A DNA stretch of 41,988 bases, from NCBI RefSeq assembly GCF_000757485.1, contig NZ_JPYO01000045.1, positions 1 through 41,988 on the forward strand, in the 5' to 3' direction. The position numbers and the translations under genes are program-made. Shown here piece after piece: positions 15,416 through 23,959 of the stretch (positions within the stretch are counted from its first letter, which is position 1; the number at the start of each line of letters is the position of its first letter). The stretch comes from Achromobacter sp. RTa (lineage in GTDB: Bacteria; Pseudomonadota; Gammaproteobacteria; Burkholderiales; Burkholderiaceae_B). The notes under the pieces are model-generated. The model ran no database searches and was not told the origin of the DNA. It saw nothing but the letters and a program-made list of their open reading frames with translations.

Positions 15416-16054
15416 TCAGTTGCCGCGGCGTTGCCTTGCCGGCATGCGGCGCTTGCGCAGCATGGCTATCAGCAGACCGCATCCTAGCAGCACCGAGAGC
15501 CCGGCGCCGATCATCATGGCGATCTGTTGCGCATTGTCCGCCGCGCCCAGGCTGCGCGCGGTGACGTAGCCCGGCGCCAGCATCAGGGGCAGCCACAGGA
15601 TGGCGGATGCGACGTTGGCCAGCTGGAAGCGGCCGTGCGCCATGCCCATGACCCCGGCGACGGTGGGAATGGTGGAGCGGATGGGGCCCAGGAAGCGGCC
15701 GATCAGCACGGACGCGAAGCCATAGCGGTAGAAGAACAGGCGCGCGCGCGCCACGCCGGTGCGCTGCTGCTTGAGCGGCCAGCGGCGCAGCACGCCCGGC
15801 CCGGCCCAGCGGCCCAGCCAGTAGGACAGCGCATCGCCGATGATGGCGCCAGCGATGCCCCAGACCAGGACGCTCCAGGGGCTGAGCGTGCCGGCGCCGA
15901 TCAATCCTCCGGTCAGAAGCATCAAGGCCGTGGCCGGGATGAACAGGCCTACCAGCACCATGGATTCGCCCAGGGTCAGCAGAAAGGTGATCGGCCCCGC
16001 CCATGCCTGGTTGGTTTCGATGAACAAGGCGATCTTGTCGACGTATTGGTCCAT
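15416..16054 (-). CDS. DedA-family membrane protein
   Basis: A 212-residue inner-membrane protein with several helices and the SNARE-associated/DedA core: LGESMVLVGLFIPATALMLL, then GIAGAIIGDALSYWLGRWAG and GRFLGPIRSTIPTVAGVMGM with its conserved arginines. Members move undecaprenyl phosphate or phospholipids across the membrane and support membrane homeostasis. It is divergent from the YdjM-like gene and followed on the same strand by the Pro-rich membrane protein. Confidence 0.92.
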   Translation of the reverse strand: MDQYVDKIALFIETNQAWAGPITFLLTLGESMVLVGLFIPATALMLLTGGLIGAGTLSPWSVLVWGIAGAIIGDALSYWLGRWAGPGVLRRWPLKQQRTGVARARLFFYRYGFASVLIGRFLGPIRSTIPTVAGVMGMAHGRFQLANVASAILWLPLMLAPGYVTARSLGAADNAQQIAMMIGAGLSVLLGCGLLIAMLRKRRMPARQRRGN

Positions 16055-16160
16055 AAGCGGAAAGTTGAAAATCAGCTGAATGCAATCGGGTATCTTAACG
16101 CCTGCGTGGACGGCCGCGCGGGGCGTAGTCCGTCTGGTTGAAGCTTATCGTCGGGGAATT

Positions 16161-17201
16161 ATGGATTCGGTTACGCAGGCGGTGCTGGGGGCGGGGATAC
16201 AGGGGGCGCTGATGGGCCGCTTCCAGGGGCGGCGGGCGCTGATCTACGGGGCGGCGCTGGCCACGGTGCCGGACCTGGACGTATTGATGAGCTACCCGGA
16301 TCCGGTGTCGCTCATGACTTACCACCGCGGGTTTTCGCATTCGGTCTTCGTCCTGACCGGCCTGGCGGCCCTGCTGACATGGCTGATCCGCAAATATTGG
16401 CCGCAGGCGCCCTATGGCGGGCGGCGGTTGTTCCTGACCTTGTGGCTGGTGCTCGTGACCCATCCCGTGCTGGATGCCTTCACGGTCTACGGCACGCAGC
16501 TCTTCTGGCCGCTGGCCCGCATTCCTGAAAGCTGGTCGGCCATCTTCATCATCGACCCGGTGTACACCGTGCCGCTCCTGGCGGCGATGCTGTACGCCAT
16601 CGCCCGCGGAATGACCGCGGCCGCGCGCCGCCTGCTGGCCGCCGCCTTGGTCTTCAGCACGGCCTACCTGGGCTTCGGGCTGGCGGGAAGGGTGGCCGCC
16701 GAACACCGGGTGCGCGACGCGATGCAGGCGCAGGGGATCGCGGTCACGGAATTGCGGGCGGTGTCCATGCCCTTCAATACATTGGTATGGCGCGTCATCG
16801 CCAAGACGGCGGACGGCCATTATTACGAATCGGTCAGCAGCCTGTTCGACCGGGACCCGCCGGAATGGCTGCGCCAGCCGCTGAACCTGGACGTGGGCCG
16901 GGCGCTGGCGGGCGTGCCCCTGCATGAACGGCTGCGCTGGTTCACGGATGACTGGCTGCGCTATGACGCGATCGGCGACGCGCTGGTGGTGACGGACCTG
17001 CGCATGGGCCTGGCCGGGCACTACACCTTCCGCTTCAAGATGGCCGAGCGCGCGGCCGGCGGCGCCTGGACGCCGGTGACTCCGTCGACCTGGCCCACCG
17101 AGCGTGGCGGATGGGCCGAGTTCAAGCTGGTGCTGGCCCGCATCCTGCACGAGCAGCCTCCGCTGCCGCTCGCGCAATGGTCGGAAGAGGCGCTGCGCTA
17201 G
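16161..17201 (+). CDS. YdjM-like membrane-bound metal-dependent hydrolase
   Basis: A 346-residue protein. It begins MDSVTQAVLGAGIQGALMGR with an acidic pair in VPDLDVLMSYPD, then YHRGFSHSVFVL and THPVLDAFTVYG, which supply the His/Asp metal ligands of the LexA-binding/YdjM group. Four or five hydrophobic helices follow to about residue 195, and the C-terminal 150 residues are soluble. The family is predicted to contain membrane hydrolases, but no substrate is established. I chose the ATG at 16161 because it directly begins the conserved motif. A strong terminator follows. Confidence 0.85.
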   Translation: MDSVTQAVLGAGIQGALMGRFQGRRALIYGAALATVPDLDVLMSYPDPVSLMTYHRGFSHSVFVLTGLAALLTWLIRKYWPQAPYGGRRLFLTLWLVLVTHPVLDAFTVYGTQLFWPLARIPESWSAIFIIDPVYTVPLLAAMLYAIARGMTAAARRLLAAALVFSTAYLGFGLAGRVAAEHRVRDAMQAQGIAVTELRAVSMPFNTLVWRVIAKTADGHYYESVSSLFDRDPPEWLRQPLNLDVGRALAGVPLHERLRWFTDDWLRYDAIGDALVVTDLRMGLAGHYTFRFKMAERAAGGAWTPVTPSTWPTERGGWAEFKLVLARILHEQPPLPLAQWSEEALR

Positions 17202-17239
17202 CGCCCGGACCGTCCGGCAGCATCCCGCGATTGCCCAAG

Positions 17240-17266
17240 CGGCGCCTCACAGGCGCCGTTTTTTTT
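17240..17266 (+). terminator. Intrinsic terminator
   Basis: CGGCGCCT (17240-17247) pairs with AGGCGCCG (17251-17258) around a CAC loop, followed by eight T. It ends the YdjM-like gene. Confidence 0.92.
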
Positions 17267-17607
17267 GCTGCAGCTCAATCGCGATGCGGCTGCGCGGGCC
17301 GGCTCAGGGCCGGCATTTGAGCGGCGGGGAGCGATACGGACGTTTCAATGCGGCCGAGCAATTTACAAAGATTTATCAATTGTCGAACTACTACTAATGT
17401 GATTTGGTCGCCTTCCTAAAGACCCGGCCAGGGTGCGGCCCATACAGTATCGACACCTCTGGAACCCGCATATGGCAAGCGCGCCGTGGGCGTATTCCAG
17501 AGCCGCGGCGTTTCTCCGTCCGGTCCTCCGTTCGCTCGCCGCGGGCACGTGGTCCGGCCCCGCACTGCCGGGGCCGACCCTACCAACTCCAACTCAGGAA
17601 TCGCAAT
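17267..17607 (+). promoter_or_regulatory. Leader region of the fimbrial operon, no gene seen
   Basis: This 341-base gap holds the fimbrial control region. Positions 17358-17405 are clearly AT-rich (for example TTTACAAAGATTTATCAATT), unlike the flanking DNA, and are the likely promoter area. I see no long homopolymer tract of the kind that switches Bordetella fim promoters. The remaining 200 bases form a long GC-rich leader without a convincing small gene. Confidence 0.5.
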
Positions 17608-18219
17608 ATGAAACGCAGTATCCTCGCCTCCTTCATTTCCTCGGGCGCGCTCATCGCCGCCCTGGCGCCGTCGATTTCGCATGCCCAGGCGTTCGACGGC
17701 CAGGTCCGCTTCATCGGCAAGGTTTCTGCCGTCACGTGCAAGGTCAACGGCAAAGACGCGGGCCTGGGCAACATCAAGGACGTCAACCTCGGTCCCCACG
17801 ACCCCACCGCGTTCGCCGCACTGGAAAAGGGCGCCGTGCTCGCGGCCAGCGAAAAACCGTTCAGCATCGAACTGAGCGATTGCAGCGCCAAGGGCACGGC
17901 CGCCATTGCGTTCGACCAGGTGTCCACCACCATCAACAAGGCATCCGGCAACCTGCAGATCAACACCACGCTGCCGGCTAGCGGCATCGAGATCGGCATC
18001 TGGAACGCGGGCAACAACAAGACCAACAAGGTCGAGCTGGGCAAGGCGCAGGCTGTCGGCGACGTGCAGACCGTCTCGTGGGATCCGGCCGCCGCAACGC
18101 CTACCAATGGCGGTTCCCTGGACTTCAAGGCCGCCTATATCAAGATGGTGGACAAGGCAATCACGGTCGGCTCGGGTAGCGCCGGTTCCGACATCGGCTT
18201 CATCGTCGCCTACCAGTAA
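17608..18219 (+). CDS. Type 1-like fimbrial major subunit (FimA family)
   Basis: A 203-residue pilin with a signal peptide cleaved near SHA/QA (residue 26). The mature protein starts FDGQVRFIGKVSAVTCKVNG and has the single disulfide pair of this family (C44 and C92). It ends IGFIVAYQ, with the penultimate Tyr needed for chaperone binding. It polymerises by donor-strand exchange into the fimbrial shaft on the cell surface. It is the first gene of a five-gene operon, and the chaperone gene follows after 25 bases. The open frame extends upstream, but the ATG at 17608 begins the signal peptide. Confidence 0.92.
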   Translation: MKRSILASFISSGALIAALAPSISHAQAFDGQVRFIGKVSAVTCKVNGKDAGLGNIKDVNLGPHDPTAFAALEKGAVLAASEKPFSIELSDCSAKGTAAIAFDQVSTTINKASGNLQINTTLPASGIEIGIWNAGNNKTNKVELGKAQAVGDVQTVSWDPAAATPTNGGSLDFKAAYIKMVDKAITVGSGSAGSDIGFIVAYQ

Positions 18220-18244
18220 CCCGGACCGGTAAGGAGCTGATGGC

Positions 18245-18991
18245 ATGACGCCCATGGTGCGTATTGTTGTTCGTTTGCTGGCCATGGGCGTCATGGCTTG
18301 GGCCGCAGGCGCCGGAACGGCCCAGGCGGCCCTGGTGCTGGAAGGCACGCGCATTGTGTTTCCCGGCGACGCCAAGGACGTCTCCATCCGGGCGCGCAAC
18401 AGTGGCGACGTTCCCCTGTTGCTGCAGGCCTGGCTGGATGACGGCCGACCGGACGAATCCCCCGAAACGCTGGTGGTGCCCTTTCTCGTGTCGCCGGCGG
18501 TTTCACGCATAGAACCCGGTTCCAGCGCCGTGCTGCGGGTGTTCCATACCCGGCACGCGCTGCCGCCCGACCGCGAATCGGTCTTCTATTTCAACGCCCT
18601 GGAAACGCCCCCAAGCACTGGCAAGGACAACGCCGTGGGCCTGAGGTTCCGCACGCGCATCAAGCTGTTTTTCCGTCCTTCCGGCCTTGCCGGCAAGGTC
18701 GAGAATGCGCCCGCCAGCCTGAGCTGGGCCGCCGCGGACGGCGGCGCCGCGCTGGACGTGCGCAATCCGACGCCGTATTTCGTGTCGTTCCTGTCCGTCG
18801 AGCTGTCGGGCGCCGACGGCCGCCGCCGCACCGCCATGGGCGGAGGCATGGTGGCGCCGTTTTCCACCGAGCGGTTCCGCCTGCCTGCCGGCGCGCGCGC
18901 CGCCCAGGGCGCGGGCGCGGCCGTGCACTACACGGTGATCAATGACTTCGGCGGCGCCCAGGATTTCGAACGCGCGCTGGAGCCCCAATGA
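18245..18991 (+). CDS. Periplasmic fimbrial chaperone (PapD/FimC family), first copy
   Basis: A 248-residue protein with a signal peptide ending GTAQA (residue 28) and two Ig-like domains. The subunit-anchoring basic residues are present: Arg in EGTRIVFPG and Lys in RTRIKLFFRP. PDRESVFYFNALETPP is the usual chaperone motif between them. It caps pilin subunits in the periplasm by lending its G1 strand, then passes them to the usher. Its stop overlaps the usher start by 4 bases. Confidence 0.93.
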   Translation: MTPMVRIVVRLLAMGVMAWAAGAGTAQAALVLEGTRIVFPGDAKDVSIRARNSGDVPLLLQAWLDDGRPDESPETLVVPFLVSPAVSRIEPGSSAVLRVFHTRHALPPDRESVFYFNALETPPSTGKDNAVGLRFRTRIKLFFRPSGLAGKVENAPASLSWAAADGGAALDVRNPTPYFVSFLSVELSGADGRRRTAMGGGMVAPFSTERFRLPAGARAAQGAGAAVHYTVINDFGGAQDFERALEPQ

Positions 18992-21681
18992 CGGCGGCAT
19001 TTTCTCTTTCGCTGTTTCTGCACGGACGCCGAAGCATGCGCCTATCGACGCAAGGCGGAATGCGCCGGGGCGGCCGCCGCGCGCGGGCGCAACTGGGCTT
19101 GCGCTGGGCGCCGGGCCTGGCCATGTTCGCCATGATGGCGGCGGCGGCCGGCGGCAGCGCCCCGCAAGAGGTCCATTTCGATGCGAAGATGCTGGTGCGC
19201 GGCATGGGCGGCGAGTCCGTCGACCTCTCCCGCTTCGAGCGGCCCAACGTCGTGACGCCGGGCCAGTACCGGGTCGACGTGCTGGTGAACACGCGGTGGC
19301 GCGGAACGCTGACCATGGATTTCCATGGCGCAGGGCCCGAGGGCGCCAGGCCGTGCTATACCGCCGAGCTGCTGCGCAGCATGGGCCTGGACATGCGCAA
19401 GATCGAACGCCAGGGGCCCGAGCTGGGCGTCAAGGCGCTGGGGGAAGCGCCTTCGTGCGGAGACCTGTCCGATTACGTGCCGGGCGCACAGGCCAAGTTC
19501 GACATGGCCGAGCAAAAACTGTCCCTGACCGTGCCCGCCTATTACCTGGCGACGGGGCGCGCCGGCACCTACGTGGACTCTGCCTACTGGGACCGAGGCA
19601 TCCCCGCGGCGCGGCTGAATTACTCGGCCAATCTCTATACCCAGGACACCGACGGCCGGCGCAACAGCAGGGGATACGTCAACTTGAACGGGGTGGTCAA
19701 CGCGGGCGCCTGGCGTCTGAAGCATGACGGCTTCCTGCGGTGGTCTTCGCGCGGCGGCGCGCGCTACAGCCGCGGGCAGCTGTACGCCGTCACCGACCTG
19801 CCGGCTTGGCGATCGCAGCTGTTGCTGGGCGAAACCTCGACCGACGGCCGCTACTTCGACGCCGTGTCTTTCCGCGGCGTGCGGCTGAGCAGCGACGAAC
19901 GCATGCTGCCCGACGACCGTCGCGGTTATGTGCCCACCATACGCGGCACCGCGCGCACCAACGCCGCGGTCAGCGTCTACCAGCGCGGCTTCCTCGTCTA
20001 CGAGACCACGGTGGCGCCGGGCCCGTTCGCCATCGAGGACCTGGGCGCGGCCAGTTTCGGCGGCGACCTGACGGTGCGCGTCACCGAAGCGAATGGCGAA
20101 ACATGGAGCTTCATCGTGCCCTTCGCCACCACGGTGGAACTGTTGCGGCGCGGAGAAACGCGCTATTCCGTCGCGGTGGGCCAGGCCACGTCCTCCGGCT
20201 ACCGCAGCAGCGGCCAGCGCGTCTTCGAGGGCCTGGTGCGCTCGGGGGTGAGCGATCGGGTCACCGCGTACGGCGGCCTCGCGTTCAGCGATTACTACGG
20301 TTCCGTATTGGGGGGCGCCGCGCTGAATACGCAATTGGGCGCCTTTTCCGGAGACGTCACCCTCGCCAGCGCCAACCTGCCGGGCGAGCGCACATCGGGC
20401 TCCAGCTACCGCGTGTCCTATAGCAAGAACCTGCCGAACTCCGGCACCAACTTTTCCTTGCTGGCCTATCGCTATTCGACCAGCGGCTTCGTGGGGCTGA
20501 ACGAGGCCATCGCGTTGCGGGACGTTCCCCACTCGTATCGCTACGCCGACCTGGGCCGGCTGCGCAACCGGCTCGACGTCAACATCAACCAGGATCTGGG
20601 CGCAAGAGGCGGGTCTTTCTACCTGAACGGATCGGCGCTGCAGTACTGGCGCCGGTCCGGCACCGCGTTCAACTACGGCATGGGTTATCGCAACAACTGG
20701 GGCAACGTGTCCTATGCGCTGGCGCTGCAGCGCGTGCAAGACTTGTCCTCGGGCGGCGAACTGTACATGCCGGGCCGTGGCCGCAGCACCGTCGCCACGT
20801 TGAACCTGTCCTTCCCGCTGGGCAGCGGCAGGTCGATCAACACGCCCATGTTCAGCAGCTACACCAGCCACAGCAGCGTCGGCGGCACCGATGCCGCGGC
20901 CTCCGTGGCGGGCGGGCTGGGCGACGATGGCCGGCTCAGCTATTCGCTGTCGGCGTCCCGCAACAGCCGTTCGGACACCGCCGCGGCCAGCGGCAGCCTG
21001 GACTATCGCGCCGCGGTCGCCAATATGGGCGTAAACGTGTCGCAGGGTTCCGGCTACCGCCAGGCCGGGCTGCGGGCCCAAGGCAGCGTGCTGGCCCATG
21101 CGGGCGGGGTGACCCTGTCGTCCACGCTGGGCGAGACCGTCGGCCTGGTGCACGCGCCGGACGCGGAGGATGCGCGCATCGGTTTCGACCGCAGCCGCGT
21201 GGACGGCCGGGGCTACGGTCTGGCGACCAGCCTGGCGCCATACCGCCTCAACACCGTGGAGCTTGACCCCTCGGACATGGCGGACGACGTCGAACTGCTG
21301 GCCAGTTCCCGCACCGTGGCGCCGCGCGCCGGGGCGGTGGTGCTCTTGCGCTATCCGACTCGCCGGGCGCGACCGGTGCTGGTCAATGTGCGGCGGCCGG
21401 ACGGCGGCGTGCTGCCGTTCGGCGCCGAGGTCTTCGACCTTGCCAGCGGCGAGTCCGTGGGCGCGGTGGGGCAGGGCAGCCGCATCATCATGCGGGTCAG
21501 CCAGGATCACGGCGACATCCGCGTGCAGTGGGGGGCGGATACCGAGCAGCGTTGCCGCGTCGGCTATCGCCTACCGCCGCGCCAAGGCCGGCAGGATGGT
21601 TTCGACACCCTGGACGCGGTTTGCCAGCCCGAGCCCGCGGCGCCGGCCATCGCCTCGCCGGTGGCGGCGATATGGCCATGA
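18988..21681 (+). CDS. Fimbrial outer-membrane usher (FimD/PapC family)
   Basis: An 897-residue protein of slightly more than the usual usher length. After a long signal region the N-terminal domain starts EVHFDAKMLVRGMGGESVDL and includes GQYRVDVLVNT. A 24-strand barrel with a plug follows (FRGVRLSSDERMLPD, GYVPTIRGTARTNAAVSVYQ, GPFAIEDLGA), then C-terminal domains with a Cys pair (QRCRVGY...DAVCQPE). It is the secretion pore and assembly platform for the pilus. The ATG at 18988 overlaps the chaperone stop; later ATGs (for example MRLSTQGG) would give a shorter signal peptide. Confidence 0.94.
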   Translation: MTAAFSLSLFLHGRRSMRLSTQGGMRRGGRRARAQLGLRWAPGLAMFAMMAAAAGGSAPQEVHFDAKMLVRGMGGESVDLSRFERPNVVTPGQYRVDVLVNTRWRGTLTMDFHGAGPEGARPCYTAELLRSMGLDMRKIERQGPELGVKALGEAPSCGDLSDYVPGAQAKFDMAEQKLSLTVPAYYLATGRAGTYVDSAYWDRGIPAARLNYSANLYTQDTDGRRNSRGYVNLNGVVNAGAWRLKHDGFLRWSSRGGARYSRGQLYAVTDLPAWRSQLLLGETSTDGRYFDAVSFRGVRLSSDERMLPDDRRGYVPTIRGTARTNAAVSVYQRGFLVYETTVAPGPFAIEDLGAASFGGDLTVRVTEANGETWSFIVPFATTVELLRRGETRYSVAVGQATSSGYRSSGQRVFEGLVRSGVSDRVTAYGGLAFSDYYGSVLGGAALNTQLGAFSGDVTLASANLPGERTSGSSYRVSYSKNLPNSGTNFSLLAYRYSTSGFVGLNEAIALRDVPHSYRYADLGRLRNRLDVNINQDLGARGGSFYLNGSALQYWRRSGTAFNYGMGYRNNWGNVSYALALQRVQDLSSGGELYMPGRGRSTVATLNLSFPLGSGRSINTPMFSSYTSHSSVGGTDAAASVAGGLGDDGRLSYSLSASRNSRSDTAAASGSLDYRAAVANMGVNVSQGSGYRQAGLRAQGSVLAHAGGVTLSSTLGETVGLVHAPDAEDARIGFDRSRVDGRGYGLATSLAPYRLNTVELDPSDMADDVELLASSRTVAPRAGAVVLLRYPTRRARPVLVNVRRPDGGVLPFGAEVFDLASGESVGAVGQGSRIIMRVSQDHGDIRVQWGADTEQRCRVGYRLPPRQGRQDGFDTLDAVCQPEPAAPAIASPVAAIWP

Positions 21682-22415
21682 GCGCCGGCACCGCGCGCCG
21701 CTGGTCGGCGCTGGCCTGCGCCTGCGTGTTGTCCGCGGGCGCCGCGGGCGCGCGCGCCGATCTTTCCGTGGACGGCACGCGCTTCATCTATCCGGCGCAA
21801 GACAAGTCCATCACGCTGCGCACCGGCAATCCCGGCAGCGCGCCCATCCTGGTGCAGATATGGCTGGACCAGGGCGAGGGCCAGGACGACCTCTCCCGCC
21901 TGGCGGCGCCTTTCGTGCCGATGCCGCCGTTGTTCCGGCTGAACCCCGGCGAGCGCAAGGCGATCCAGCTGCGCTACACGGGCGAGCCGCTGCCCCAGGA
22001 CCGCGAGTCGCAATTCTGGATCAACTTCATGGAAGTGCCCACGGCGGGCGAGCGCCGCGACGGACTGAAGCTGCAGATCAATCTCTCGATGAAGCTGCTA
22101 TTCCGGCCGAAGGGCCTGCCGGGCGACCCGCGCAAGGCGCCCGGTGAATTGCGTTGGGCCTATCACCCCGCCGGCGCGGTGCTGGCGGCGGAAAACCCGA
22201 CTCCCTACAGCGTGACGCTGCGGACGCTGCGCGTGCGCGGCGCGCCGGATGCGGGCCTGGAAGGTGTGACCGTGCCGCCTTATTCCTCTGCGCGCCTGGC
22301 CTGGCCCGGCCCGTTGCCGCGCGCGCAAGAGCTCACGCTGGACTACGAAGCCGTGGACGACCTGGGCTTGGCCGCGGCGGGAACCGCCCGGGCGCGGGCC
22401 GCGGCCGGCAGTTGA
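21678..22415 (+). CDS. Periplasmic fimbrial chaperone, second copy
   Basis: A 245-residue protein with a signal peptide ending near AGARA and the PapD fold: DLSVDGTRFIYPAQDKSITL with the anchoring Arg, LNPGERKAIQLRYTG, PQDRESQFWINFMEVP, and NLSMKLLFRPKGLP with the anchoring Lys. It differs clearly in sequence from the first chaperone, so it may serve a particular subunit such as the tip adhesin encoded next. The ATG at 21678 overlaps the usher stop by 4 bases. An ATG six bases upstream is in frame and also possible. Confidence 0.92.
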   Translation: MSAGTARRWSALACACVLSAGAAGARADLSVDGTRFIYPAQDKSITLRTGNPGSAPILVQIWLDQGEGQDDLSRLAAPFVPMPPLFRLNPGERKAIQLRYTGEPLPQDRESQFWINFMEVPTAGERRDGLKLQINLSMKLLFRPKGLPGDPRKAPGELRWAYHPAGAVLAAENPTPYSVTLRTLRVRGAPDAGLEGVTVPPYSSARLAWPGPLPRAQELTLDYEAVDDLGLAAAGTARARAAAGS

Positions 22416-22471
22416 TGGCACCCGATATTACGCAGCGGACGCCCGCGTCCGCGTCTTCTAGGAGAAATACC

Positions 22472-23692
22472 ATGATCTTGCGGTTGCCCTCGATGCGGGC
22501 CGCAATGAGCCGCCCGCGCCGCAAGGCCCTGGCTGGCGCTGTCCTGGCGGCCTGCCTGGCCGTGCCGGGCGCGGAGTCCTACGCAGCGCCCAGAACGGCG
22601 GGCGAATGCAAAGTGCAAAAATTCGCCGAGGGCGTCAGCGGCAGCAGCGGCTGGAACCCGCCGCAGGTAGGCAATGTGGGCAGCGGCGTGCCCGTGGGCA
22701 CGGTGCTGGCCACGCGCCAGCTGACAATATATTCCAGCTTCACGTACAAGGACAAGACGACGCCTATGGTCTACGTCGCGCATGGCGCCTATTGGCGCGG
22801 GGTGCCCAACGACCTTCCCGCCATCGTGCCGACGAACGTTCCCGGCGTGGGGCTGCGCGTCAAGCCTGGCGGGCGGCAGGAGCTCAAGTTCGAAAACGCG
22901 ATCAGGGCCTATGCCAGCCTTGGATTGGACTTCCCCGATGCGGGGAAGAGGGACAGCTTTGGCAGCGGCATCGTGGTGGAGCTGATCGTGACGGGAACCG
23001 TGCCCTCGGGCAGCCACCAGGTTACGGACCAGGATCCGAGCTTTCCCGCCGCGCGGATGCACATAAGAATGGCGCAGATGCGTCCGCAGCCCGCGGCCGG
23101 CGACGATATCACGCGTGTGGACGGCAAGATCCCGGGGTCGGGGGCGACCTGCCTCGATGATGCCTGGTTCGACGTCAAGGAGCTGATCACCATCGGGGGA
23201 GCAACGCCGCCCCTGGTCACGGCCGTGTGCGAGGTGGATGCCCGCTACCTGGGGTTCGGGCACGAAGTGCCGATGGGCAAGGTGGCGGCGGATGATTTCC
23301 CATCACCGGGATCGCGCGCCGGCGCCGCGAGGTTTTCCATTTCCTTGAGCCACTGCGCCGCCGAGGCCAAGCCCAGGCTGGCGTTCTATGCGGGCGGGCC
23401 GGGACGGGTGCCGGGCATGCAGGCTTTGCGTCTCGATCCGCAGCCCGGTTATGCCAGGAACCTGGGCATCGTGCTGACCCGGCAGGGTGACGCCGCGCCG
23501 CTTGTCATCGGCGCCGGCGCAGCGGATCTCACTTTTTATTCGTTTCCCGGCCTGCCCATCGCTCCGGGGGCGACCGCCAATTTCGACCTGGAGGCGCACT
23601 ACCAGCGCACGGACCACGATACGCCGGGCCAGCCCGGCGTCACGCCCGGGCCGGCGAATTCCAGCGCGCGTTTCCAGGTGCGCTACGACTGA
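22472..23692 (+). CDS. Fimbrial tip adhesin (two-domain, FimH/FimD-adhesin type)
   Basis: A 406-residue protein with a signal peptide (cleaved near SYAA) and four Cys after it. It is twice the pilin length, as expected for an N-terminal receptor-binding domain plus a C-terminal pilin domain. The C-terminal half has pilin features (VTAVCEVDARYLGFG, SISLSHCAAEAKPRLAF) and ends FQVRYD with the penultimate Tyr. The family match is by layout and operon position, and the receptor is unknown. AGGAGA at 22460-22465 sets the ATG at 22472. It is the last gene of the operon and is followed by a strong terminator. Confidence 0.82.
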   Translation: MILRLPSMRAAMSRPRRKALAGAVLAACLAVPGAESYAAPRTAGECKVQKFAEGVSGSSGWNPPQVGNVGSGVPVGTVLATRQLTIYSSFTYKDKTTPMVYVAHGAYWRGVPNDLPAIVPTNVPGVGLRVKPGGRQELKFENAIRAYASLGLDFPDAGKRDSFGSGIVVELIVTGTVPSGSHQVTDQDPSFPAARMHIRMAQMRPQPAAGDDITRVDGKIPGSGATCLDDAWFDVKELITIGGATPPLVTAVCEVDARYLGFGHEVPMGKVAADDFPSPGSRAGAARFSISLSHCAAEAKPRLAFYAGGPGRVPGMQALRLDPQPGYARNLGIVLTRQGDAAPLVIGAGAADLTFYSFPGLPIAPGATANFDLEAHYQRTDHDTPGQPGVTPGPANSSARFQVRYD

Positions 23693-23713
23693 TGCCGCCG
23701 CAACGGCGCACGC

Positions 23714-23747
23714 AAAGGCCCGGCGCCATGTGGCGCCGGGCCTTTTT
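23714..23747 (+). terminator. Intrinsic terminator of the fimbrial operon
   Basis: AAAGGCCCGGCGCCA (23714-23728) pairs perfectly with TGGCGCCGGGCCTTT (23731-23745) and is followed by more T. It is one of the strongest hairpins in the window. Confidence 0.93.
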
Positions 23748-23907
23748 GCCGCTGGGCCGCCCCAAGGCAGAAACGCCCCCTTTGGGGGGCAGCAAGCGGG
23801 CGAAGCCCGCGCGGCGTGGGGGGTGTTTCTTGCCGCTGGGCCGCCCCAAGGCAGAAACGCCCCCTTTGGGGGGCAGCAAGCGGGCGAAGCCCGCGCGGCG
23901 TGGGGGC
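23746..23907. repeat. 84-base tandem duplication with paired hairpins
   Basis: The stretch 23746-23822 recurs identically at 23830-23906, with a period of 84 bases and 77 identical bases. Each copy contains two small hairpins: GCCCCC-TTT-GGGGGGC and GCGGGC-GAA-GCCCGC. The unit lies between the convergent ends of the fimbrial operon and tpsA. From memory, similar intergenic elements are scattered in Bordetella/Achromobacter genomes, but I cannot check that here. Confidence 0.85.
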
Positions 23908-23959
23908 ATGTCTTGCGGTGATGGAGCCGGCCCAACGGGCCGGCCCCGCCTTCCTCCTG

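Noticed and set aside
17472..17607. Small gene in the fimbrial leader from the ATG at 17472
   Set aside because: No ribosome site, and the frame runs into the pilin gene out of phase.
19042..21510. An 822-codon open frame opposite the usher
   Set aside because: Shadow of the usher gene; no start signal and no recognisable domain.
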